Shown: piece after piece, positions 11,101 through 21,157 of the stretch | Numbering within the stretch: the stretch's first letter is position 1 | Layout: each line of letters opens with the position of its first letter | From: Pterois miles | Lineage: Eukaryota; Chordata; Actinopteri; Perciformes; Scorpaenidae | Direction: 5' to 3' | DNA length: 64,000 nucleotides | NCBI GenBank assembly: GCA_947000775.1 | Contig: CAMQGK010000514.1 | Span: forward strand, 3,622,501 to 3,686,500 | Translations under genes and position numbers: made by a program | Notes under the pieces: model-generated | Told to the model about the DNA's origin: nothing | Databases searched by the model: none | Seen by the model: only the letters and a program-made list of their open reading frames with translations

Positions 11101-14100
11101 CCTGAGGCAGGAAACAGGACCGAGACACGCGACCCAGCAGAAGAGTCTGCACTTCGGTCAGCTGCCTGCGTTTAGCCAACGTCTGGAATAACCTGGAAGG
11201 ACAGACAAACATGTCAGAGACCGACAGACATGCCAAAGAAGACACCGTGTGTCCAGACATGCGGCTGTGATTACGTTCAAGGCCGCTTGATTGCATCGTG
11301 TTCAGATTAAGGGAAGCGCCACACCTTATGTAACGTATGTGTGCTCTGTGTGGCCTAGTTCTGTGTTATGAAACACCACACCACGTCTAGCTCGTCTCAC
11401 ACAGAAGTAAAGGTGAGTGATCCATTATCACAGTGTCTGTAGCTTATATACTCTGCAAGCAGTACTGTAAATATTTACTCTGAGGGTCAAGTCAATGTGT
11501 GTAATATAGACATGGTGTGACACATCCCCACATCATTAAACCCTGAAAAGTCTGACGGCCCACCGGCGGGTCACCTATTCTGTCTTTCAGAGGTTGTAGC
11601 GGGCTCAGTTTTCAAGGAACTGGGTATTTCCTGATATCACATGAAAGTGAAAAACCTTTGGTACAACCATATCACGCTAGCTTATCAATAAATAACTATT
11701 TGTGTACCCACCGGTCTCCCCTTTACAGACATGCCCACTTTATCAGAATCACATGCAGTTTTTCATGCAGTATAAATGTTATTATTGTCTCCTATTCTAA
11801 AAATGGTGTGTATGAATATTTCTATATACTGGGGTCTATAAACAGTGTTGAATCCCATAAACTGGGTCTCAGTGTAAAGCTGAGACTCTGGTGGATCCAG
11901 TGAGTCCAACTGGATTCATGTGTGATGATGTTAGTCCCCATAGGAGCCATTTCATTGATCACTGTATAAAATGACCTGTGGTGACCTCCAGGATGATCAC
12001 AGCCTCATGAGACTTTACAGCCACAAACTAGAGACCTGGAGTGTTCAGAGGATGGATGGCTTTCCTAGCTACACTGACGATAACAGGGTTTCTGAACAGT
12101 TTACACAACACTAGTGCTCTCCATTTAAACTTTGAAAAATGCAATTCTTGCAGAAATCTCCAAATGTCAAAAGTTTTTGATACCAAATCACAGCATGGCT
12201 TTTTCTACGGTTTTCCTCAAGGTCTTGGTTTTCTTATTTTTTAGCAATTCTCAAGGGGAGAAAAATGGTTAAATTTAGCAACAAATATGTGTAACAAAGG
12301 GCATCAACCCAAAAATTGCTGCAACAACTTCTGAGACATAACAGAGGCTGAAGATGAGCATCATTTACTTCTATCATGATGTTCGATGTTTTTACACACC
12401 AAAAGAGACCAACTTGACACACGGTGCTGAGCTGCATCTCAAATTAATCTCCATGTTCTCAGCTTTCAGATGATGAACCACTTCTGTGTGACATTTACTG
12501 CTGACCTGCTGTCTCCCTCTAAAGACCCCCTGGACCCCCCTGAAAAAGACAGAAACAGGTTAACTGTCTTGATTTACCTGCTGGTACAGTTGCAGTGGTA
12601 CAGCGTCCTGGCCTCTGGGTTGTGGAGGCCATATCTCTTCTGCTGCGGCAGGATCTTGTCCCTGCACTCATCCAGATCCTTGTAGACGGCACAGGACAGC
12701 CGATTGTCTGTGGAGGGGAAGCAGCTGTGGTTAATAATGTCCAGTTCTGTAACTGTGGTGTAGAAATATGAATAGAAATACGAGTACCTGTGACATCCAG
12801 CTCAGACAGAGGTTGTTTTTTGGCGGGTAAGTTGTTCTCCAGCTCGTCTCTCCTCTCAGGTGCTGGTCCCGCGGGTCTCTCTGATGCGGAGGCGGTAACG
12901 TTGGTAACGGGGGTGATGGAGGAGGTAACGTTGGTAACGGGGGTGATGGAGGAGGTAACGTTGGTAACGGGGGTGATGGAGGTGGAGGCGGAGCTCGTTG
13001 AAGGTGTGGGGACTATGGATGCTGCAGCAGTGATGGAGTCTGACTTGCTGCCCCCCAGTAGTTCTGTAGGTAACATGGTGGTGTTCATGATGTAGCTGAC
13101 CTCTGTTGGATTGGGAGACTCGAACAGCGTGGGCGGGTGCACCTCGGCGTAGAGCGCCATTTTAGTCTCTTTACACCTGAAAGTCACAACAGATACTGGA
13201 ATTATTGAAAGCTGTTGTTTGGCATTTTGGGAAATACGCAAATTTTCTTTCTTGCAGAGAGTTAATGAGGAGACTGATGCAAGTGTGACTAAAAACTCTG
13301 ATAAAATCACAAAACGTCTTCATTAAATGTGCTCAAAATACAAACCTACGTACATCACAGTGTACTAGATTAAAAACAGAGCGACTTACATGCCAAACCA
13401 GTTTCTCTCGGTGCACTGGAGCCGGTGGGAGAACTGGAAGCAGTGCATCTTCAGCAGGTTAAAGAAGGTGTAACCCACCACGTCAGATATGCTGTCGTTC
13501 GCCTCCATCAGACAGCGGTGAAACCTGCAGCGTGCATCATCTTGGTTAGGAAAGCATCATAGAAAACACAAGTGATCAGTAGATGTGGATGTCGTTGAAG
13601 TTAAAGCTCCGTACTTGTTGTCGCAGTCACAGTGAGACATGGTGAAGATGTTGCTGTTGAAGATGCCGAACCCGGAGTGAAAGGAGAGGATGGTGTGTTT
13701 GCACTGGTCGTGTTCACGGCAGCAGCTGTCGGTGTCTGCAAACACTCCTGCAAGACACGACGTACGAGTTTACGAGATTATTAACCAACACTTCATTTTA
13801 CGGGTCTGCAAATTTCATGGTAATCAGATGATAATTAGAAAGTAATTTCTTTGGAGTTACTGCCAAATTACCCCAACAGTTACCTCACAATTTATAAAAA
13901 AAAATACTTTATTATAAACATTATTTAAGAATCATATTCCACTATTTCCTAACAGCTGGTCATTTATTTAGTACATTTCCAGGAAAAGAACATAAAGTTA
14001 ATTGATCTGCTTTATTTCCACGCCTGCTGATAAATACATAAAAATTGGCAAATTTCAATAAGTCACATAATGGTGAGATTTGTGCCTTCTCCAGCCTAAG

Positions 14101-16815
14101 GGCCCTATTTCAACCAGTATTTGCTATTTTAGCATATAATTATTAAATAATTATATTATAAAGATCACAACTCCATACCAGTCTGATAAAATATTAAAAA
14201 AAAAAAATCAGCAATTTACGACCTTTACAATGAACTTTGTGGGTATTGTGGATTTTTTTTGTAATTTTATGTTAATTAGTGATATTTCTTTATATCTGCA
14301 CTCTTTCCTGCTTTGTACCACAGCTGCTGCACAACAGTTTCCCTGTGAATGAATAAATAAAGTTATATCTTATCTTGAACAACAACAAGATTTCATAACA
14401 TTGTTTACATGGATGTTTGAACGGTGAGTTAAAGGGACACGGCGTGCTGAAGATGAACAGTTTAGATCAGGGGTGTCCAAACTTTTGGCAAAGAGGGCCA
14501 GATTTGGTGAGGTTAATCTGTGTGGGGGCCGACCATTCAGCCTGACACTCTTTGAACCATTAACATAAGAGAATAACAGGTAACTTATTGGAGGCCATAT
14601 CGACCTGTGTATCAGCCCTTCTTTCATTTCAACTGAACATCAAAAATCAAAAAACAAAAATATATTTGATTTAGAGTCAGATATCAAACACGAAATTTAT
14701 GTCAATTTTAGACTTGGATCAAAAATATGAAATGGAAAAATGAGTCCTGGACCAAATTAGATTTTAATATTTAATGCTGAGTATTTGTATATTTGTTTCT
14801 TAAGACCCTAATGTTTGTTATCAATAAATATGAAGACAGTTTAGTTTGTTATACAAGAGACAGTTTGATTGTCAGTTGAAAAACAAGAACTAATGATCCC
14901 TGATTTGAAAAGACTCAGAGCATATTCATTAAAAAAAAAAAAAATAACAGAAGTGATTCACCTCAGAAGACTAAACATATAAGTTGTCTGCACTAATGTG
15001 AAGGGTGGCTCTGAGATCTGGACTACAGTCAGTAGACCAGGTCTGGCTCTAAAGGGTTCTGATGCGCAGACGTCACGCAGGTGAGAGTCTCTTAATCTGG
15101 TCCTCAGGCGGTTCTTGGACGTCTTCTCGCATGTATGTGGAGCCAAACGAGCTCAGCATTTTCTTAGCAACTGTTTGAATCTCTGGGAACCTGCCTTCAT
15201 CCAGCTGACAGTAAAAGTTGACAAAGGGAGCCGTTGGTGCCGACCGCGACTCTCCGCATCACACTGCAGCTCAATGCGGTCCAGCTGGAGGAGGTCTGGA
15301 GCGTCATCGGAGAAAGGAGAGTTAAAAAGCCTGATCTCCTTTTCAACAGCTGAAAAATCCCGAAAGCGGCGTTAAAACTCCTCAGCCAGAGATGAGGGGT
15401 CTGCTGCAAACCTCCTCAATTGCACACCGATATCGTGGCGGGCCGCATATTGTTGATTATATGACAAAGGCTGCGGGCCGGTGGAAATTTGAACACGGGC
15501 CGCATTTGGCCCGCTGGCCGGACTTTGGACATGCCTGGTTTAGATCATGTCTTCTGTGCTTCTGGAGGCGCCTTGTCACATCCGATCAGATAAGTTAAAG
15601 GTTTTCATCACTAGAAACACTGTCGATCTATAGGTGGCAGTAATGAGTCAGCAAAGACAGAGACGAAGAAGACAAACCAGTCAGAATAGTCTCATTATGG
15701 CTGTCAATCAAATTAGTTTTAACACCACTCATATCTTTAATGCATTAACTTCTGGGCTCCGTTTTAAAGCTAGAGTGAAGATACTGATTCATATGAAACT
15801 AGAAAACCAGAGGAATCAGGAAAAAGGACAGGAAAGGAAAAAATGTCATGGCTATTTTCAAAGGGGTCCCTTGACCTCTGACCTCCAGATTTGGGTCAAG
15901 TCAGCACTCTGACACACTGACAGCTGTTGTTGCCTGTTGGGCTGCAGTTTGCCATGTTCTGATTGGAGATATTGTGAAATACTAAGTCACTGAGTGCCCC
16001 TTTAATGTCCCTCTGCTGCTCCGAGTCCTTTAATGTGACTTTCTGTTCATTCAGTGTGAAGATAAACATAACAGCCTTTCTTCAGCAAGAGTGAGTTTGA
16101 CTTCTTCAGAGTCAAGTCAATTTTAGATCAATATTCAGTAATTAACATGAAAAAAAGCAACAACAAAAAAGACAAATCTGTATATTTTTGTGTTTTTATC
16201 CCGTTAATAGTGGCTGCTCTAAATAATTATCAGGGTCATTAACGGATTAATGGATTAAGGTGAAGTGAAGTCTGGAGCCAACTTACCCAAATCTGCATAA
16301 GATGGCGCCTTGTTGCCAGAGCCGCACCACAGAGTTCCTGGTACAATGAACCCGCGCTTTACGCGCTGTTTCCTCACCTCTGACCTCTCAGCTTGACCTT
16401 TTTGATTCTCAGCCGCTGTGCGACCACCAACGCTCCTCACCTGCCTCTTCCCTGTGCGCTCCCCTGGAGAGGCCACAGAGACGCACAGCTCCTCTGCCTC
16501 CAACATGGACTCCACATCGAGATCTCCATCTGGATGATTGGAGAACTCGTGCGTGCGCTCCCGGCACAGAGACAGATAGTTCTGGATCACCGCTGCGTCG
16601 TCGCTCCAAGCGCAGCGGAGCAGAGCGCGCTCCGCGGCGGACCAGGCGCTGAGGTAGAGGCGCACAGATGGAGAGGACTGGCGCAGAAAGCTGTAGTGCA
16701 CTTCGTCATTAGGCAGAACTTTAGTCCAGGAGCAGAGGACCGAGGCTTCTGCAGCCGTCCGGCGGAGCAGCGACGATGTTAACAGGACAAAGAGGACAGG
16801 AGCGATGTGCGTCAT
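7879..16815 (-). CDS. pla2g3: Group III secretory phospholipase A2, 7 coding exons
   Basis: This gene encodes a secreted Ca2+-dependent enzyme that hydrolyses the sn-2 ester of phospholipids. Coding exons in transcript order are 16815-16287, 13747-13615, 13524-13390, 13176-12788, 12707-12578, 11192-11078 and 8154-7879. All junctions keep phase, giving about 568 residues (human about 509). The ATG at 16815 has a strong gccaccATGa context and opens a signal peptide (MTHIAPVLFVLLTSSLL). A propeptide ends in RVKR (151-154), which suits furin cleavage. The mature core has the Ca2+ loop WCGSGN (163-168), CCREHDQC (His189/Asp190) and HCDCDNK, all diagnostic of the bee-venom-like group III family. 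A Ser/Thr-rich linker follows, then a second Cys-containing region (LDECRDKI, LYHCNCT) as in vertebrate PLA2G3. The last exon is less certain than the rest. A possible ATTAAA poly(A) signal lies just downstream (7848-7853). Confidence 0.9.
8213..10225. repeat. 2-kb satellite of 8-bp unit (T/C)GACAATA
   Basis: About 250 head-to-tail copies of tgacaata or cgacaata are present. Rarer variants carry an extra ta (tatatgacaata), a cgactata unit, a cgaaaata unit, or single changes (caacatg, caccaata, cgccaata). The array sits in the last intron of pla2g3. Because 8 x 3 = 24, the minus strand reads as an octapeptide repeat (SYCHIV / SYCRIV) free of stops in all three frames. Those long open frames are a by-product of the repeat, not genes. 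Confidence 0.97.
10315..10920. repeat. 45-bp tandem repeat
   Basis: Units of acttttactactgatacttt, then aagtacattttactg(c/t)acaatgatg, recur with a 45-bp period (for example at 10385 and 10430). Partial units are mixed in to about 10910. It is AT-rich and non-coding, lying directly next to the 8-bp satellite in the same pla2g3 intron. Confidence 0.85.
11078..11192 (-). CDS. pla2g3: pla2g3 exon 6: C-terminal Cys domain, part 2
   Basis: The exon encodes LFQTLAKRRQLTEVQTLLLG and then RVSRSCFLPQDCTAGDMY. This matches the family segment ending in CFKL...DC. The acceptor is cttccag/GTT. Two overlapping donors are possible, GACAT/GTACGT or GACATGTAC/GTACAC. I chose the second because it keeps the last exon open for 91 codons, whereas the first gives an early stop. 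The exact 3' border is therefore uncertain by 4 bases. Confidence 0.8.
12578..12707 (-). CDS. pla2g3: pla2g3 exon 5: C-terminal Cys domain, part 1
   Basis: The exon encodes DNRLSCAVYKDLDECRDKIL and then LHNPEARTLYHCNCTSR. The spacing of LDECRDKI and LYHCNCT resembles the second Cys-containing region of vertebrate PLA2G3 (LDQCRHQI, LFHCNCTRR). Acceptor: tccacag/ACA; donor: ACCAGCAG/GTAAAT. Confidence 0.88.
12788..13176 (-). CDS. pla2g3: pla2g3 exon 4: Ser/Thr-rich linker with 3x decapeptide
   Basis: The exon begins CKETKMALYAEVHPPTLFES and continues into a low-complexity Ser/Thr/Ala/Pro linker. The linker contains SITPVTNVTS repeated three times, then ends NLPAKKQPLSELDVT. Each NVT is an N-glycosylation sequon, and the Thr/Ser richness suits O-glycosylation. 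Acceptor: ctttcag/GTG; donor: GTCACAG/GTACTC. Linker sequences in this family vary strongly between species. Confidence 0.85.
12895..12984 (-). repeat. pla2g3: 30-bp coding minisatellite, 3 units, in pla2g3 exon 4
   Basis: Three 30-bp units begin at 12895, 12925 and 12955 (+ strand: gtaacgttggtaacgggggt then gatggaggag). They are identical apart from the last few bases of the third. The length is a multiple of three, so the coding frame is kept and the decapeptide SITPVTNVTS is repeated. Confidence 0.95.
13390..13524 (-). CDS. pla2g3: pla2g3 exon 3: end of PLA2 core
   Basis: The exon encodes FHRCLMEANDSISDVVGYTF and then NLLKMHCFQFSHRLQCTERNW, matching the helix and disulfide segment that closes the group III core (human: FQQCLQNQHDSISDIVG). 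The acceptor is ctgcag/GTT and the donor is GGCAT/GTAAGT. Confidence 0.92.
13615..13747 (-). CDS. pla2g3: pla2g3 exon 2: catalytic centre
   Basis: The exon encodes GVFADTDSCCREHDQC followed by HSGFGIFNSN and MSHCDCDNK. The CCREHD block holds the catalytic His189 and the Ca2+ ligand Asp190. The acceptor is cttgcag/GAG and the donor is AACAA/GTACGG. Phase continues from exon 1 (G + GA) and into exon 3 (AA + G). Confidence 0.92.
13750..14467. other. pla2g3 intron 1, distal part
   Basis: AT-rich intron with no coding signal. A run near 14340 (gaataaataaagttatatct then tatctt) resembles the 3' tail of a LINE that ends in a tcttat microsatellite. Confidence 0.5.
14468..15537 (-). mobile_element. 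hAT-superfamily DNA transposon remnant in pla2g3 intron 1
   Basis: The ends are imperfect terminal inverted repeats: caggggtgtccaaacttttg at 14468 and the complement of caggcatgtccaaagtccgg ending at 15537. They are flanked by a perfect 8-bp direct repeat gtttagat (14460-14467 and 15538-15545), the target-site duplication length of hAT elements. Minus-strand fragments near 15060-15110 read NRLRTRLRDSHLRDV, which resembles the C-terminal dimerisation region of hAT-type transposases (GTF2IRD2/ZBED-like). Frames are broken, so the copy is not autonomous. It is 1070 bp long. Confidence 0.85.
15715..15975 (-). repeat. Partial copy of dispersed family A
   Basis: Contains the family A internal block (ttcaaaggggtcccttgacc, tctgacacactgacagctgt, tgttgggctgcagtttgcc) in reverse orientation relative to the copies at 17.4 and 26.7 kb. 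It is truncated at both ends, within pla2g3 intron 1. Confidence 0.75.
16287..16815 (-). CDS. pla2g3: pla2g3 exon 1: signal peptide, propeptide, Ca2+ loop
   Basis: The exon encodes residues 1-176 plus one base. It has a hydrophobic signal peptide, an acidic/basic propeptide with several Cys, the RVKR processing site, and then GFIVPGTLWCGSGN, the start of the mature enzyme. It ends in GATTTGG/GTAAGT, a strong donor. An in-frame upstream Met at 16971 exists, but it adds an implausible Phe/Pro tract and lies before the good Kozak ATG, so I reject it as the start. Confidence 0.9.
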
Positions 16816-17048
16816 GGTGGCGCGTCGGAGGACAGCGGCTGCACGAGAGACTAGATGATGCCTCCACTCACTGAGGACTTTATGGACAGATTGGCAGACT
16901 CCAGGTCGGTTTTTAATGATGGGGGGGGGGGGGGGTATCCTGCTTGATCTAAAAAAAAAAAAACACAACATCCAAATCAGCCAGAATCATGTGACCCGTC
17001 GGTTCAGTCAAACATCACTCCTCTATCCTCCCACTCCCTCCTCCACAC

Positions 17049-17049
<1 letters not shown>

Positions 17050-17099
<50 letters not shown>
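17050..17099. repeat. (CA)n microsatellite
   Basis: About 25 uninterrupted CA dinucleotides just upstream of pla2g3. Confidence 0.98.
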
Positions 17100-17103
<4 letters not shown>

Positions 17104-17362
17104 ACAGTGACCCTGACATATTGATTAACACACATCCACAAGCCAAAAAGGTTTATCAATCTACAAAAGTGACTAATATATTGATAAGAGACAGATGCAC
17201 CCAAGTACATCCTTCAATTAAAATGTAATCAATTTATATTGATTGATAAATGAGAGATGAGACAAACAGACAACTACTTCCTTGTAGACTCGAGACCACA
17301 AATACGATGCACAAGTTGAACCAATTTAACACAGTTCATTAAATATGTCATGTATTAATTTT

Positions 17363-18010
17363 AGGGCTCAGTCGATTAAAATATTTTTGTGATTAATCTC
17401 ACATTTTTATCTGTTCAAAATGAGCCTTAAAGGGACATTAGTCAAGTATTTAATCCTCTTATCAACATGGGAGTGGACAAATATGCTGCTTTGTGTAAAT
17501 GTATGTACATATTTATAATTGTAAATCAATGAACAACACTCATCAATGACAGATATTGTCCAGAAACCCTCCCAGGTTCTGACTTTAGCATCAACAATCT
17601 GCTCCAATCAGAACATGACAAACTGCAGCCCAACAGGCAACAACAGCTGTCAGTGTGTCAGAGTGCTGACTTGACTATGACTATGACTGACTGGGACTAT
17701 CATAAAGTGGGCATGTCTGTAAAGGGGAGACTGGTGGGGACCCAGAGAACCCATTTACATTCACACATCTGGAGGTCAGAGGTCAACGGACCCCTTGAAG
17801 ATGGAAGTGACAGTTTTTCCTCACCAACATTTAGTGTAAATTTCACTACCAGCTAGTCTGACCCGGTTGGTATCGATGGATTCATCAGTTTCTCTAGTTT
17901 CATATGATACCAGTATCTTCACTCTAGTCGCTAGAAACTAAAAATCTCAAGTTGCGTTATTGTGTTAAAGAAATTAGTGGCTTTAAATCAATTTGCATTG
18001 ACACATTCTT
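17363..18010 (+). repeat. Dispersed family A copy (agggctgtcaatcgatt family)
   Basis: The copy starts agggctcagtcgattaaaat and carries the internal blocks gtcagagtgctgacttgact and ataaagtgggcatgtctgta. It ends near attgacacattc. The same order of blocks is seen at 26703-27396, so this is a dispersed element of about 650-700 bp. The aatcgatt-rich ends are inverted relative to each other, suggesting a non-autonomous DNA transposon. Confidence 0.8.
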
Positions 18011-18689
18011 TAATTTTGCCCGAATATTAATATACAAATATTATCCTAACATGTTGTGGGGAAGGTGCTGCACTTTTGTTGAGCAGAAACAGTAAATAAT
18101 GTTGGGGAGGACAAAGTGAAAGTCCACCCCAATAATTTAGCATACTGGAGCGATTCTGGGGTCAGACTGTTAGGGGGCTCAGTGACCATGGTTATTTTTG
18201 GACACATATTAAGCGGGGGTCGTGGGCTCCTCACCCAGGAAATTCTGAGCATTAAACACTTAATTTCCTGCATTCTGGTGAATTTTTATGCTCCAGTTTC
18301 TGCTTTTTCAAGTTATGATGGGAGTCGGTGGCTTCAAATGAAACTCGTGAGCTCGTGTTTTTGAGATGGGAAGTCGTGTTCTTGATATGCGTTGCGTTCA
18401 AGTGGTCAAGTTGTGATGAACACTGCTGCTAAGCAACGGCAATATTAATGTTACTGTCTGAGTCGAGAAGCTACAGCGGCTAACAGTTTAGCAAGCTAGC
18501 AAGTGGGTAACATGATGCAGGAAACATAAAGACATAATGACAGAGGAGGAAGATGAGGCTGTTGATCCTCAGACAGATTATAAAATGACCAAGAAAAACA
18601 ATATGTGACTAAAATTACAATATATTAACTTATTATTCACCAATACATGAACTTCCATGGGCGCCTTCTGGGAGGCGCTGGTTGCCCTG

Positions 18690-18720
<31 letters not shown>

Positions 18721-20241
18721 ATGGAATAAAATAAAACCTTCCTCATTTTCTGCATTGAAGTAACAAATGAACGAAGAAAGAAAAACACTTTTCACCCCCA
18801 TAACTCTTGTTGCAGTGAAACTGCCTGCACGTTTTTAAGCCAACAATATCAGGAATCAGTTATTTATATTATAATAAATAATTATTTATGAAAATAAAAA
18901 TCTTAATTTTTGTCTTAAATCCATTGTGATGTCTGATGTGTGTTGCAGTTTACAGGGCTAAGGTCAAGGTCACAGGCGAAACCCCTAGAAATGCATCTAT
19001 ATTTTTTTATAACACCAAACTAATAATTAAATGGGTAAATTTCCCCACTGTGGGACTAATAAAGGAATATCTTATCTTATCTTATTAATGCTAATAAGGA
19101 ATAATATCGAGCTCACTGTGTCTTCTTATTGACGGAATAAGAAACCAACAAGAGAAGAAAACAGATTTGTGCTCTTTTTATTTACTTCTAATAACATAGG
19201 ACGATCTGTCCACACCGTTAAATATTCTGTTGCGTCACGTAACAAACCACGTACCATCGGCTGTGATCAAGACCAGACTGGAGATGCAGTCACTTCAAAG
19301 ATGGCTGCCTAGTACTTCTTCTTTTCCGATATTTGTGCTTTTTAAACAGAAAACAGGTTTTACACTGCGATTTTTATTGAAATAAAGGTCTGCCTCCAGC
19401 CAGCTGCCTCTTTATTTAGATGAGGTGTCGTATCAGTTAACTCCAGCCTAAAATGTTGCACTGTGCAGCACTTCGCCAGTTTATTGATTCCAGTAGAAAA
19501 CAAAACAGTCAAACTGATTTTGGCACTGACGCTTGCTTGCCTTGTATTCTGTTTGGAGGGTGTAATATGTAGGTGACACATCCCCATACATCAGACCTCT
19601 CTCCACACACTGTGCACATTTTTGGGGGGAATCCCCAACCTGTAAGTTCAGCTGGGCATAGCCAGCCCCCATATCTGATCCAAAATGGGCTAGAGCCGGC
19701 CCTGTTGGGACCCACCCATCAGGACGACCACCTGCTTCCTGACACAAAACAAACAAGTTACTAGACTAGGTTTGAAGGAAATTAAGCACTTTGTCAAAGA
19801 ATAACTTCATACTGACAGTAAAGTATTGATTTCTTGCCTTTTCTCTGACCACACAAGGTGCAGATGTGAGTTTTAAATTAAGCTACAGCACATTTACTAG
19901 TAGGTAATTTCTGTTCTGCTGTCTGGTCGACATGGGGATAAGTCCAATCAGCTGTATTGATTTCTCTTTTGGTAAATATAAATGTTTGGGTCGTTTCTTT
20001 TGATTTAGAAGTAGATCATGTCTCATTAAATTCAAGGGCAGGCTTTTCAGAGTGTAACAAGTCTGTAAACTTTCCCCCACTTGGACAGAAGTTGAGTACA
20101 GTTTTATCAAGAGAAGTCAAAGTTCACTCAATTCTCCGCTGCGTGTCCATCTGAGCTGATTGGTTCAAACCTCGCCTGATTCAGGCAAAGTTTCCTGCCA
20201 TGTCACAACAAGCGGAGGGGCCAAAGAAGTGCCATGGTGTC

Positions 20242-20251
20242 TTTATTTATT
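20242..20251 (-). terminator. rph3a: Candidate rph3a poly(A) signal
   Basis: The minus strand reads two overlapping AATAAA hexamers about 780 bp beyond the rph3a stop codon, with no clear signal nearer. This is a candidate only; an AATAAA occurs often by chance in AT-rich DNA. Confidence 0.35.
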
Positions 20252-21023
20252 GTATGCTACAATATGACATGCATCAATATGAATACAGAGAGCAACATGT
20301 TGGTTATGTAGCTGAAAACACTTCACAGATCTGATTAACTGGCATTAAAATTCATCAATCAAATACATCTCTGGAGGAAGTGCGCTTAACGTTGCATAAT
20401 CAAATTTGCTATTCATAATTAGATGTCATGCAGAAGCATTTAGGGCCTTTGTTCACGTCGTTCTTGTAACCAAACATCTGCGAGTGTCCCATTTAATATT
20501 TAACATATGCATGATGCACAATAACACATGTGAGATGAATGTTTGGGTGATGCAAGCACTCGAACGACGTGGTCACACAGATCGCCTGATATCACAGTAC
20601 ATGATCCCAAATGACAGGAGGAGATCGACAGGAGGACAACAGGGCAGAGACTGGAAAGTGGGAAATCCCTGTGTTGGGTCTGAGCGTGGAGACACACCTC
20701 ATTACAACACACTGCGTTAATGACAATGATCATGAGGGTTTTATCGTCTCCATAAAATATATCACTCTGTTCAGTCATTACCGCATGTCAGGTAAGGTTT
20801 GTTTATGATGTGATAGGAGTGAAAATGAGTTTAGTTTAGTGGTCGAGCCCCGAGGGCGACATCCATGTTAGTCACCTGAAAAATGTTGGAAATGTCGCCT
20901 GAATGTTACACGTTTGGGAGATAAAATCAGGAGGGTCATATCCGTCTACCTGTGCTCACTAGAAGACAATATTCAACAGGGGGACAACAGAGAAAGACAA
21001 TACAGACGGGGGAGGGGGACGCT

Positions 21024-21157
21024 TTAATCCTCAAACTGGGCGGTGTTGTCATTTAGCAGGACATGCCAGCGCTCGATCTTCTTGTCTTTGTTCTTGAGGC
21101 ATTCGTACCAGTGCTTCAAACACTCTCCTTTAGCCTGGATGCCCAGCTGACAGCCTC
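21024..21157 (-). CDS. rph3a: rph3a terminal coding exon: C2B end and stop
   Basis: Encodes GCQLGIQAKGECLKHWYECL then KNKDKKIERWHVLLNDNT and AQFED before a TAA stop at 21024-21026. The HWYECLKNKDKKIERWH segment is near-identical to mammalian rabphilin. Acceptor: gcctccag/GAG. Confidence 0.96.

Larger units (their letters stand above)
16820..21023. other. Intergenic region between rph3a and pla2g3
   Basis: No gene is supported. The region holds the upstream flank of pla2g3, a (CA)n tract, a family A copy (17.36-18.0 kb), an (aata)n tract near 18690-18722, a LINE-like tail with tcttat repeats near 19060-19085, and a repeat-like frame near 19510-19756. The part from about 20.25 to 21.02 kb may be the 3' UTR of rph3a, because the complement of AATAAA occurs at 20242-20251. 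Confidence 0.6.

Noticed and set aside
16287..16971. Upstream in-frame Met at 16971 as pla2g3 start
   Set aside because: It would place a Phe-rich, Pro-rich extension before a good signal peptide. The ATG at 16815 has a strong context.
19481..19756. Overlapping minus frames near 19.5-19.75 kb as a small gene
   Set aside because: Three frames open together in repeat-like sequence with no splice sites or recognisable domain.
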